Shown here piece by piece: positions 54,480-62,951 of a stretch of 64,000 bases of DNA. The stretch spans positions 930,001 through 994,000 of the forward strand of contig CP014773.1 of the NCBI GenBank assembly GCA_001596135.1, read 5' to 3'. A model generated the notes under the pieces. That model did no database searches. It was not told the DNA's origin and was given only the letters and a program-made list of their open reading frames with translations. Source of the stretch: Mucilaginibacter sp. PAMC 26640 (GTDB lineage Bacteria > Bacteroidota > Bacteroidia > Sphingobacteriales > Sphingobacteriaceae). Position 1 is the stretch's first letter, and every line of letters begins with the position of its first letter. The translations under genes were made by a program, and so were the position numbers.

Positions 54480-55823
54480 TCACCTCACCGGTTTAGGTAG
54501 TACCGGTAAACTTTCGTGCCCGGCGGCATCTACCGACTGCACGGCGAACAGGTAATTATCCTTTGAATAGCCAATGGTTGCATCTGTGCCCGTTATATAA
54601 AATTTCTTTTCCCAATAAGGGCTGATGGTTTCACGCATCAGGATGTAATAACCTGCCGGGACTTTCCCTTTGGGTGCTTCCCACTTCAATTTGGTTTTGT
54701 TCGTCAAATCGCTGGTGATAACGCCCACGTTTCGAGGCTGACCGGGGGCAGTAGCCAGGTTGGCCAGGATAGAGAGATTCATCCGTGCTATTTTCTGAAT
54801 GTAATCGTAATCCGCAAAATCGGGCATGTCGCCATAGTCAACGCCATTCTCTTTGCGCACGTCCTGGTGCTGGCGATCGAAGTTTTCATTCATCTCGGTG
54901 AAGCGTACAGCCGCAAAACCCTGTTCTAGAAAAGGCAGGTGATCACCGCCGCGCAGGTAGCGATCTGTGCGGTAGATGAGTTTTACATCAAGTTGATCAA
55001 CGTAGCGCTCACCTATTTCTTTGGCATACCGTGCTAGCTGCCGCGATTGCCCGTCGTTTTCTCCACCTAATGATTTCAATGCGGCGATATCTTTTTCCGT
55101 TGCGGCATTCGGCACGCCATCGCTAAACACCCGGATGCTGCGGTTATCTTTCAAACCGGTTTCCATGCCTAATGTGTTGCCTACGATATCGTTATTCAGC
55201 ATCGCATCAACCTGCCAGGCTTCTGCCTTTGCGCGTTTAGCAACGTTGGTGGAGCCGTACAACCCCTGCTCCTCCCCCACAACTGCCATAAAAATAATGG
55301 TAGCCGGGAAAGATCTCCTGGCCATCACCCTCGCCAGTTCCATAGATACAGCTGTACCGGAGGCATCATCCACGGCACCCGGCGCAAAGGAGGTAGAATC
55401 CATTGCTTTGGTAGCCCGGGAATCATAATGACCGGAAACAATGTAAACGCGATGGTCGGCCGTATCGGTCCCTTTTAATATCGCCAATACATTTTTCATG
55501 GTAGTTGGCTTGCTTAAGCGGCGGCCCTGGGGTTGCACAAATACATCAAATTGCACCGTCATTCGGCCGTTACTGGCTGCCGCATATTTTGTGTATTCGC
55601 CTTTAATCCAGTTGCGGGCAGCACCAATACCTTCGGTTTTGCTAAGGGTATCACTCAATGTATGCCTTGTTTTAAAGCTGACCAGTTTACGTACAATGGC
55701 CTCAATATTTCTATTAGATACCTCATCTGCCATTTGCTTAATGGCAGCATCTTGTTTGACGATGGTTTGGGCCGAAACGGTTAACGCGAAGAATGACAAG
55801 GAAAGAAAAGCGATGTATTTCAT
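54480..55823 (-). CDS. Secreted M28 family metallopeptidase
   Basis: The 447-residue protein has a signal peptide (about 1-18, ending VSAQ). The M28 aminopeptidase domain shows the zinc ligands in IVSGHYDSR, GAVDDASGTAVSME, VVGEEQGLYGS, and AMLNNDIVGN, plus a later GGDHLPFLEQGFAAVRFTE. A C-terminal FN3-like segment (about 365-447) follows. It should release amino acids from peptides in the periplasm. Upstream lies a pair of palindromic repeats separating it from the helicase-nuclease gene. Confidence 0.92.
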   Translation of the reverse strand: MKYIAFLSLSFFALTVSAQTIVKQDAAIKQMADEVSNRNIEAIVRKLVSFKTRHTLSDTLSKTEGIGAARNWIKGEYTKYAAASNGRMTVQFDVFVQPQGRRLSKPTTMKNVLAILKGTDTADHRVYIVSGHYDSRATKAMDSTSFAPGAVDDASGTAVSMELARVMARRSFPATIIFMAVVGEEQGLYGSTNVAKRAKAEAWQVDAMLNNDIVGNTLGMETGLKDNRSIRVFSDGVPNAATEKDIAALKSLGGENDGQSRQLARYAKEIGERYVDQLDVKLIYRTDRYLRGGDHLPFLEQGFAAVRFTEMNENFDRQHQDVRKENGVDYGDMPDFADYDYIQKIARMNLSILANLATAPGQPRNVGVITSDLTNKTKLKWEAPKGKVPAGYYILMRETISPYWEKKFYITGTDATIGYSKDNYLFAVQSVDAAGHESLPVLPKPVR

Positions 55824-55841
55824 AATTATTTTTTATTGTAA

Positions 55842-55921
55842 AGACACGAAGTATCGCGTCTTTGGCGTATTAATTAATTTCATTACTGTCCTAAGGCAGA
55901 CGCGAAGTATCGCGTTTCTAC
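55842..55921. repeat. Two GACGCGAAGTATCGCGT-type palindromic repeats
   Basis: AGACACGAAGTATCGCGTCT (55842-55861) and CAGACGCGAAGTATCGCGTT (55897-55916, then TCTAC) are near-copies 55 bases apart. Together with 22461-22482 they define a family with consensus GACGC-RAAGTATY-GCGTC. The second ends 4 bases before the helicase-nuclease stop codon. Confidence 0.75.
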
Positions 55922-55924
55922 AGT

Positions 55925-58900
55925 TTAATCCGTTTCTTCCTCTCCTTCTACTGTTTCTAAAATATTACCAGACTGTTTGAAATTGCTTTTTACAAAATGG
56001 CACCAGTCGCAGTCTTTTTTGCCGCAGCCTTCATTAAACTCATGGTTCAGGATCTTTTGATAAACCGATGTGATCTGGCCGGTTACCTCTTCGATATCCT
56101 GCGGACTGATCACTACTTTCTCTTTAAAATATTCTTCACTTACCGGTTCTACAAAATCAAATACTGTGTTTACCACCTGCCAGTCGTTGGTGCGGTCGTT
56201 ATCGATTAGGATCTTATAGAACACCGCCTGCCGCCAGTAATCACCGCCATGCGGCTCGTCGTTGGTGGGCCGTTGAAACTTGTCTTTTGCGTTGCGGTAC
56301 TTGCCGGTCTTATAATCCACTATGGTAACGTCTTTACCATTAAATTCTATTTTATCTAGGTTACCTTTTATGGGCACCCCCTGCACTTCAATGTTTTTTA
56401 TGCTGCGTTCGGTTTGCGCAACTTTATTCCACAGCGGCACGTTCAGCTCATAGTAGGGCGGCAGTATCTTGTCGCCATAATCTATCCTTAGCTTAAAGTC
56501 AGTTTTGGTGAACGAATCGCGGTTACGGTACATATACCAACGGAATTCCTTTACAAAATCTTCTGTCGGCATAAACTCGTTGCCATATTCCGGCAGTTTG
56601 CGATAAGCCTTATTAAGCGCCCAGTGTACTGCCTGCCCGAAGGTAGCCGATGGACTTTTACCTGATGGCACCCGGATCAAACTTTGAAAATAAAACCGCA
56701 GCGGGCAATCTAAATAGTTGCTGAGGTGCGTAACCGAAAGGGTATAATTCTGCAGGAGCTGGTTGATGTAGTTCGTGTCCAGCAATTCTACTACCGGCTT
56801 TTCCGCCTCGCTGAACTGCGTAGCAAAAAAACCGAACATATCCGCATCGTTTACCTTCGGGAATTTGAGCTGCAGGTGTGTATCTGCCAGTATCTCTCCA
56901 ATAAACTGCGAGGGTTCCTGTTCTTTACCTTTTGCATCCTTGCCTGCAAAAGAAATATTGAGGCATTGCTTGGCACGGGTAATTGCTACATAAAATAACC
57001 TGCGGGCTTCTTCCTTCTGGGCAATATCGTCACCGGCCGAATTGGTCAGGGTGTCCGGGTAACTGAAACCGTAATTCCGCCCCTTGCCATCCCAGGTTTT
57101 TTTATCGCAGCCAATAAAGAACACATGCTCAAACTCAAGCCCCTTGGAGCCATGCGCAGTTAAAAAGTTAATGCCATTATCAGAAAAGATCACCTTATTC
57201 AGTTCCAGCCTGATGTTGTTCTTTTTCATCAGTTCTATCGTAGTGATGAGGTCTGCTAATTTGATCTCCGGGTTCTTGCGGCTCTCATCTTTCAAAAAAT
57301 CGAAGAAGCTGGTCAGGATCTGCATGTGGGTACCTTTATCCTGCTGATGCATGATATATTTAAGGATCCCCATCTTGGTCACCACATCCTGAAAAAACTG
57401 CTGTACAGTTACGCTAACGGCAGATTTAAGCAGCTCATCGATATCATTAATGAGGTACTTCATCTCTATATTGGGCTGCTTGTTAAACAGATCTGTTTGC
57501 GCAACCAGCTTGGTTTCGTGAAGGTGCCTGCGTAAAGATGTTTTGGGCTGATTATTTGCTGCCGTTGCAAAATTTTCTTTGGCTACCGCGATACTGGCCT
57601 TTGCAATTTCAATAGGTGCTATATTGAACAGATCATAGTGCAGGATCTCAAATAACAGCTCATCCCCGCTGTAAGGAGAATCCAGTTCCATAGCGAGATA
57701 GCGCAATATGTTCACGATCTTTTCGCCGAAGGGCACCGTCAGGATATCAATCTTCCGCTTGGTGTTTACGGCTATTTTTTGCGCCTCCAAATAAGTAAGC
57801 AGCTCTTCTACCTGGCTATGATTGCGGTAAATCACCGCTATCTCACCGGGCTGGGTGCCATCGGCCACTAATTGTTTTATCTGCAGGGCAACATTAACCA
57901 GCTCCTGCGCGGGGTTCTCGTATTCCTGGATGGTGGGTTCTATTACCAGCTTATCAAAGCGCGGGTGCGAAGCCTTCAGGTTTTTATCCAGTTTAAGCTG
58001 ACTGGTTAAACGTTCGCGATTGTTGTTGATGAGTGCCCCCGATATATCTAAAATGTGCTGGTTGGAGCGGTAATTATGCTTCAGCACCACGGTGTGCAAC
58101 GTATCTACATAGTCGCCGGCAAAATCAAGAATATTCTTCATGTTTGCCCCCTGGAACTTAAAAATAGACTGGTCATCATCGCCCACGACAAATACGTTTG
58201 GCGTTTCCCAGTAATTGAGCAGGAACTTGAGCAGTTCGTTCTGCGACCCGCTGGTATCCTGGAACTCATCCACCAAAATATATTGATAGCGCTCCTGGTA
58301 TTTGCGCAGGATCTCATCGTTCTCGCGGAAAGCCTTCAGCACCCAAATGATCATGTCGTCATAATCATAAAAGCTTTTGGCTTTCATTTTACCCGTGTAG
58401 TTATCGTACTCGCCAACGGCAGCCAATAGCTTGGCCATGGTATCTTTGGCCTTATCAATATCTTTTTGCTTGGGGTCTCCTATTTTAATGCCTGCCTTGG
58501 CATTGGCTCTTTTGTAAACAAACTCCTCCCGGTTGGGCAGGTCGTCCAGGTATTCCTGCACGGCTTGTACAATCATATCTTTTGTCCAGTTCTCCCTTTT
58601 CATGGTAGAGAACAGGCTTTTTAAGCGCGGAGCATCGTAATAAATGTCGCCGGTAAACCGCTTCAGCAAATGGTCTTTGCCAAATTCATCCACTAATTCG
58701 CGGAACAGCATAGCCGATTCCAGATCAGACAGCGACTCCAGGTTCAGCTTGCCGAAATAGTCGAGGTTCTCCTGGATGATCTCATTACAAAAAGCGTGAA
58801 AGGTATAGATGTTGATGCGGTAAGCATCGGGGCCTATAAATTCAAACAGGCGTTTGCGCATGGCCACTGCACCGGCATCGGTGTAAGTTAAACAAAGGAT

Positions 58901-59098
58901 CTCGCTAGGCTGGGCATCGGTATCCGTCAGGATCTTCCCGATACGGGCCGCCAGGATCTGCGTTTTACCCGTGCCCGGGCCAGCTACTACCAGCACCGGG
59001 CCATCCATTTTATTTACCGCAGCCAACTGTTCGGGGTTTAAGCCGGCAAGTGCTTCGCGGAATTTGAGGTTATATTTATTGAGGGTTGGTTGCATCAT
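55925..59098 (-). CDS. UvrD/Rep-type helicase fused to Fe-S PD-(D/E)XK nuclease
   Basis: The 1057-residue protein starts with a UvrD-like helicase: LNPEQLAAVNKMDGPVLV, Walker A GPGTGKTQIL, LVDEFQDTS (motif II), VGDDDQSIFKFQGA, FLTAHGSKGLEFEHVFF and RLFYVAITRAK. The C-terminal 250 residues form a PD-(D/E)XK domain: IKGNLDKIEF then TIVDYKTGKY. Cysteines in DCPLRFYF and GCGKKDCDWC (one plus three) match the iron-sulfur staple of AddB/AdnA-type nucleases. It may process DNA breaks in the AddAB/AdnAB manner. No second subunit is adjacent. Confidence 0.9.
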   Translation of the reverse strand: MMQPTLNKYNLKFREALAGLNPEQLAAVNKMDGPVLVVAGPGTGKTQILAARIGKILTDTDAQPSEILCLTYTDAGAVAMRKRLFEFIGPDAYRINIYTFHAFCNEIIQENLDYFGKLNLESLSDLESAMLFRELVDEFGKDHLLKRFTGDIYYDAPRLKSLFSTMKRENWTKDMIVQAVQEYLDDLPNREEFVYKRANAKAGIKIGDPKQKDIDKAKDTMAKLLAAVGEYDNYTGKMKAKSFYDYDDMIIWVLKAFRENDEILRKYQERYQYILVDEFQDTSGSQNELLKFLLNYWETPNVFVVGDDDQSIFKFQGANMKNILDFAGDYVDTLHTVVLKHNYRSNQHILDISGALINNNRERLTSQLKLDKNLKASHPRFDKLVIEPTIQEYENPAQELVNVALQIKQLVADGTQPGEIAVIYRNHSQVEELLTYLEAQKIAVNTKRKIDILTVPFGEKIVNILRYLAMELDSPYSGDELLFEILHYDLFNIAPIEIAKASIAVAKENFATAANNQPKTSLRRHLHETKLVAQTDLFNKQPNIEMKYLINDIDELLKSAVSVTVQQFFQDVVTKMGILKYIMHQQDKGTHMQILTSFFDFLKDESRKNPEIKLADLITTIELMKKNNIRLELNKVIFSDNGINFLTAHGSKGLEFEHVFFIGCDKKTWDGKGRNYGFSYPDTLTNSAGDDIAQKEEARRLFYVAITRAKQCLNISFAGKDAKGKEQEPSQFIGEILADTHLQLKFPKVNDADMFGFFATQFSEAEKPVVELLDTNYINQLLQNYTLSVTHLSNYLDCPLRFYFQSLIRVPSGKSPSATFGQAVHWALNKAYRKLPEYGNEFMPTEDFVKEFRWYMYRNRDSFTKTDFKLRIDYGDKILPPYYELNVPLWNKVAQTERSIKNIEVQGVPIKGNLDKIEFNGKDVTIVDYKTGKYRNAKDKFQRPTNDEPHGGDYWRQAVFYKILIDNDRTNDWQVVNTVFDFVEPVSEEYFKEKVVISPQDIEEVTGQITSVYQKILNHEFNEGCGKKDCDWCHFVKSNFKQSGNILETVEGEEETD

Positions 59099-59218
59099 TT
59101 ATAACGTAAAATTACTAAAAATTATAGCGTTGCGGCAGTTAAAATAATGCAGCAAAGATTTGATTGTAATAGACAGAACACTACTTTTATGACCAACTAA
59201 AACCAACAACCTTTTACG

Positions 59219-59785
59219 ATGGAAAACCCTTACTCAGGCCGCGCAATCATAAACGATAATTTCGACACGGTGGAGATTGAAATACCCGGAAAACGAAACT
59301 ATTTTATCTTGCTATTTTTTTCGGCATGGATGGTAGGTTGGTTTTTTGGCGAAACAAGTGCGGCATCATCTATAGCAAGTGGCGATGGGCCTGGGTGGTT
59401 TTTAACAATCTGGCTAGCAGGATGGTCGCTCGGTGGTATATTCGTAATTAGCACTATACTATTTATGCTGCTGGGCAAAGAAATTATAGCGGCGGGGAAA
59501 GGAACTATTTCTATCCGCAATCGCGTCTGGTTTTTCTTACCAGCAAAAGTTTACGATTTGAATGAGGTAAAGCATATCCGGGCATCAGAAGAATTTTCAA
59601 TGTACAATAGTTTTCGATTTGGCCGAAGTCAAAGCGGCGTTCTTAGCAATTTCAATTCGGGCACTGTAAAATTCGACTACGGGCTCAAAACTGTGAGGTT
59701 TGGAAATGATTTGGATGAAGCTGAAGCACGGTACATTATTGAGAAATTAAAAAGCAAAAAGATATTAACTGAAAAGAATTTTTAA
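59219..59785 (+). CDS. Small membrane protein of unknown function
   Basis: The 188-residue protein has two hydrophobic helices (about 28-45 and 63-88) joined by a short Gly/Ser-rich loop. The soluble C-terminal part of about 95 residues reads like a PH-like beta domain (GKGTISIRNRVWFFLPAKVY, NEVKHIRASEE, VKFDYGLKTVRFGNDLDEAE). I do not recognise a named family. The start ATG follows an A/C-rich leader without a Shine-Dalgarno. It is divergent from the helicase-nuclease gene. Confidence 0.65.
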   Translation: MENPYSGRAIINDNFDTVEIEIPGKRNYFILLFFSAWMVGWFFGETSAASSIASGDGPGWFLTIWLAGWSLGGIFVISTILFMLLGKEIIAAGKGTISIRNRVWFFLPAKVYDLNEVKHIRASEEFSMYNSFRFGRSQSGVLSNFNSGTVKFDYGLKTVRFGNDLDEAEARYIIEKLKSKKILTEKNF

Positions 59786-60070
59786 GATTTGTCTTTTGAA
59801 GATATGCAGATCCGGTATTCAGGCTCCGGGCGGTGCCCTCGCTGCCGCTTTGCCGTTTCCGCATTAGCGATTGCAGCGGATACTGGCCAAGGTGCCTAAG
59901 GCCTGTGCAGTATGAGCGGAAAGCGCGGGCCGAAGGCAATGCCATAAACCAGGATAGCGGCGAATATACTTACCCCGGGTTTGCTTACGCTGCCCGGCCC
60001 TATCTTTGCTGCGCAAAAAGAGGGCAAAATTCATGTTTGCCGCTAAGGCTCTCTGTCCCGCCGAGAGGCT
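59786..60070. repeat. Repeat-rich intergenic stretch with the GGAAAGCGCGGGCCGAAGG element
   Basis: G/C-rich DNA between the small membrane protein and der. 59918-59948 repeats the 31-base element at 19403-19433 with two substitutions, and TTAGCGATTGCA (59865-59876) also recurs. Small open frames here are not credible genes. Confidence 0.65.
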
Positions 60071-60107
60071 AAAAAAAATAGCGATGGGTTTTTAAACGCA
60101 TCGCTAT
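60071..60107 (-). terminator. Terminator of der
   Basis: ATAGCGATG (60078-60086) pairs with CATCGCTAT (60099-60107). On the minus strand it is followed by a T8 run, a textbook intrinsic terminator just after the der stop codon. Confidence 0.92.
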
Positions 60108-60127
60108 CCAAGATATTAAATTGATCA

Positions 60128-61429
60128 CTACTTCTGCCTGAACCACACCTGGATGGGGGCACCGGAAAACTCAAAATGCTCGCGCAGCTGGTTTTCTATA
60201 AAGCGGTAATACGGTTCTTTTACGTACTGCGGCAGGTTACAGAAGAACGCAAACATGGGCGACTGGCCCGCTATCTGGGTAATGTATTTGATTTTTACGT
60301 ATTTGCCTTTTAATGATGGCGGCGGATAGTTCTCGATGATCGGCAGCATTACCTCATTTAATTTAGAGGTTGGGATCTTGCGGGCGCGGTTAGCGTAAAC
60401 CTGGTTCGCCACATCAATCACTTTTAGTACACGCTGTTTCTCGGTTACCGAGGTAAAAACGATAGGTACATCAGTAAAAGGTGCTATTTTCTGTTTGATC
60501 TGGTCTTCAAATGCTTTAACGGTTTTATTATTTTTCTCTATCAAATCCCATTTGTTCACCACGATAACAATACCCTTTTTATTTTTCTCGGCCAGGTGGA
60601 ACAGGTTTACATCCTGAGATTCCAAACCTTCTACCGCATCGATCATCAGGATCACTACATCAGCTTCTTCCAAAGCTTTGATGGTACGCATTACCGAGTA
60701 AAATTCAATGTTCTCTTTTACCTTGGTCTTTTTCCGCATCCCGGCGGTATCGATCAGCATAAAATCATGACCATACTGTTTATAATGGATGTGGATACTA
60801 TCACGGGTGGTGCCGGCAATGGGCGTAACGATATTACGGTCCACGCCTATCAAAGCATTGATAATAGATGATTTACCAACGTTAGGGCGGCCGACTATGG
60901 CATATTTAGGGCGCTCGTTCTCATCAAACGGAACATCTTCAAAATGCTTAACCACTTCATCCAGCAATTCGCCGGTGCCGCTGCCCGTCATAGATGATAA
61001 CGTATAGATCTCGCCCAAACCCAGGCTGTAAAACTCGGTGGCATCAGCCAGCTGGGCGTTATTATCCAGCTTGTTCACCACAACAAATACCGGCTTTTTG
61101 CCTTTACGCAGGATATTGGCTATCTCGTCGTCCAGATCGGTAATGCCTGTAGTAACATCTACCATAAAAAGGATAACGGAGGCTTCCTCGATTGCGATCA
61201 AAACCTGCTCGCGAATGGCCACTTCAAACAATTCTTCCGAATTGGCTACATAGCCGCCGGTATCAATAACGGTAAATTTCTGGTCGGTCCATTCGCTGGT
61301 ACCGTAATGCCTGTCGCGGGTTACACCGCTAAAATCGTCAACAATAGCTTTACGGCTTTCGGTTAAACGGTTGTATAAAGTGGATTTGCCAACGTTGGGC
61401 CTGCCTACTATAGCTACTATATTGCTCAT
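60128..61429 (-). CDS. der: Ribosome biogenesis GTPase Der
   Basis: The 433-residue protein carries two tandem G domains, each with [10 protein letters not shown] (about 8-16 and 181-189). Other G motifs are DTGGYV and DTAGMRKKT (G3), and NKLDN and NKWDL (G4). A C-terminal KH-like domain ends in GAPIQVWFR. Der is needed for 50S subunit maturation. era lies upstream on the same strand, separated by 148 bases of repeat DNA. Length is normal. Confidence 0.97.
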   Translation of the reverse strand: MSNIVAIVGRPNVGKSTLYNRLTESRKAIVDDFSGVTRDRHYGTSEWTDQKFTVIDTGGYVANSEELFEVAIREQVLIAIEEASVILFMVDVTTGITDLDDEIANILRKGKKPVFVVVNKLDNNAQLADATEFYSLGLGEIYTLSSMTGSGTGELLDEVVKHFEDVPFDENERPKYAIVGRPNVGKSSIINALIGVDRNIVTPIAGTTRDSIHIHYKQYGHDFMLIDTAGMRKKTKVKENIEFYSVMRTIKALEEADVVILMIDAVEGLESQDVNLFHLAEKNKKGIVIVVNKWDLIEKNNKTVKAFEDQIKQKIAPFTDVPIVFTSVTEKQRVLKVIDVANQVYANRARKIPTSKLNEVMLPIIENYPPPSLKGKYVKIKYITQIAGQSPMFAFFCNLPQYVKEPYYRFIENQLREHFEFSGAPIQVWFRQK

Positions 61430-61434
61430 TTTGT

Positions 61435-61571
61435 ATTAGATATGAGATGTGAGATAGGAGATATGAGACCGGAGGAAAGTCCTGTCTGATCTCTTTCTAC
61501 ATCTAAATTAAATGTTTTTTGAATACTGGATGCTGCTTTATCTCAAATCTCACATCTAATATCTCAAATCT
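61435..61571. repeat. Inverted TTAGATATGAGATGTGAGA repeats between der and era
   Basis: TTAGATATGAGATGTGAGAT (61436-61455) continues AGGAGATATGAGACCGG. TCTCAAATCTCACATCTAAT (61541-61560) continues ATCTCAAATCT as a diverged inverted copy. The arms could form an RNA hairpin in the era-der transcript. The sequence inside the helicase gene at 21435-21473 is similar. Confidence 0.7.
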
Positions 61572-61577
61572 GTTTTA

Positions 61578-62453
61578 TTATTCGTACCCGAATTTTTTCA
61601 GGTAATTTTTTTTGCTGCGCCAGTCGGGGATAACTTTTACAAACGTTTCCAGGAAGATCTTCTTCTGGAAAAAATCTTCCATATCGCGGCGGGCGTAAGT
61701 GCCAACTATCTTCAGCATTTTGCCGCCTTCCCCAATGATGATATTTTTTTGCGAATCGCGTTCTACAATGATCTCGGCACTTATGCGGTGCAGTTTTTCG
61801 CCTTCTACAAAAGCGGTAACTATTACCTCGGTACTGTAAGGAATTTCTTTTTTGTATTGTTTAAAGATCTGCGCACGAATCATCTCCGATGCAAAGAAGC
61901 GGTCATTACGGTCGGTAAGCGCGTCTTTCTCGTAATAGGCCGGGTGCTCGGGCAGGTTCTCTAATATAAAATCCATGATGGCTTTTATGTTATGATCATG
62001 CAGGGCCGAGATGGCAAACACCGCTTTGGGGTTTAGCTTCTCCTGCCAGTAATCCACCTTTTCTTTTACTTCAGCTTCCTCGCTCTGGTCTATCTTATTT
62101 ACCAGCACTACCAGGGGCGCGGTAGAACCGGCCAGCTTTTTAAGTACGTCTTCTTCATTGTACTCCTCGTGAATATCGGTCACCATCAATATCAGGTCGG
62201 CATCCACAATGGAGCCATCTACCTGGTGCATCATACTTTCGTGCAATGCATAATGCGGTTTAATGATACCCGGCGTATCCGAGAATACAATCTGGTAATC
62301 CTCTTCGTTCACAATACCCAAAATACGATGACGGGTTGTCTGTGCTTTTGGGGTGATGATAGACATTTTTTCGCCCACCAGGGCGTTCATAAGGGTTGAC
62401 TTACCCGCATTGGGTTTACCAATTATACTTACAAAACCTGCCCTGTGTGCCAT
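61578..62453 (-). CDS. era: GTPase Era
   Basis: From ATG 62453 the protein is 291 residues (MAHRAGFVSIIGKPNAGKST...). G motifs are GKPNAGKST, QTTRH, DTPGI, NKID and SAL. The C-terminal KH domain has NIIIGEGGKMLKIVG. Era binds the 3' end of 16S rRNA and is needed for 30S maturation. An upstream in-frame ATG would add 25 residues that cross the promoter, so it is rejected. The gene shares a divergent promoter region with the initiator tRNA genes. Confidence 0.97.
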   Translation of the reverse strand: MAHRAGFVSIIGKPNAGKSTLMNALVGEKMSIITPKAQTTRHRILGIVNEEDYQIVFSDTPGIIKPHYALHESMMHQVDGSIVDADLILMVTDIHEEYNEEDVLKKLAGSTAPLVVLVNKIDQSEEAEVKEKVDYWQEKLNPKAVFAISALHDHNIKAIMDFILENLPEHPAYYEKDALTDRNDRFFASEMIRAQIFKQYKKEIPYSTEVIVTAFVEGEKLHRISAEIIVERDSQKNIIIGEGGKMLKIVGTYARRDMEDFFQKKIFLETFVKVIPDWRSKKNYLKKFGYE

Positions 62454-62475
62454 AAAAAAAATAATTAAAATATTA

Positions 62476-62515
62476 TTTGGACTGCAAAGAAACGAATTAT
62501 ATCTTTGCAGTCCAA
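62476..62515. promoter_or_regulatory. Divergent promoter inside a perfect 14-bp inverted repeat
   Basis: TTGGACTGCAAAGA (62477-62490) and TCTTTGCAGTCCAA (62502-62515) are perfectly inverted around 11 bases. Plus strand: TTTG (62476-62479), 20 bases, then TATCTTTG (62500-62507), an exact -33/-7 pair pointing to the tRNA genes. Minus strand: TTG, 20 bases, then TTTCTTTG, one mismatch, pointing to era. The two promoters overlap completely and would compete. Confidence 0.65.
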
Positions 62516-62599
62516 TAAAAAACGGCATGCAAATGCATTTTCACATTTGGAAAGAAAACATTTCGGATGTTATGACCGTTATGTAACCAACAAAAATAG

Positions 62600-62672
<73 letters not shown>

Positions 62673-62688
62673 CCCAAGATAAGAGAAG

Positions 62689-62714
62689 GCCTTGATCGAA
62701 AGATTAAGGCTTTT
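62689..62714 (+). terminator. Terminator after tRNA-fMet copy 1
   Basis: GCCTTGATC (62689-62697) pairs with GATTAAGGC (62702-62710) around GAAA, followed by TTTT. Confidence 0.75.
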
Positions 62715-62814
62715 GATTTCTTAAAGCGGGAAGGCCTAAGCGGCTAAACCGGATTTCTGCCCAACAGGATCAAACATTTCGGAGTTATGCCCGTTATGTA
62801 ATTAATAAAAATAG

Positions 62815-62887
<73 letters not shown>

Positions 62888-62898
62888 CCCAAGTTTAG

Positions 62899-62931
62899 AA
62901 AGCCTTGAATCGAAAGATTTGAGGCTTTTTT
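62899..62931 (+). terminator. Terminator after tRNA-fMet copy 2
   Basis: AAAGCCT (62899-62905) pairs with AGGCTTT (62922-62928), with an inner AATC-GAAA-GATT hairpin and a T6 tract. Confidence 0.85.
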
Positions 62932-62951
62932 GGTTTAACATGCTAATTGTA

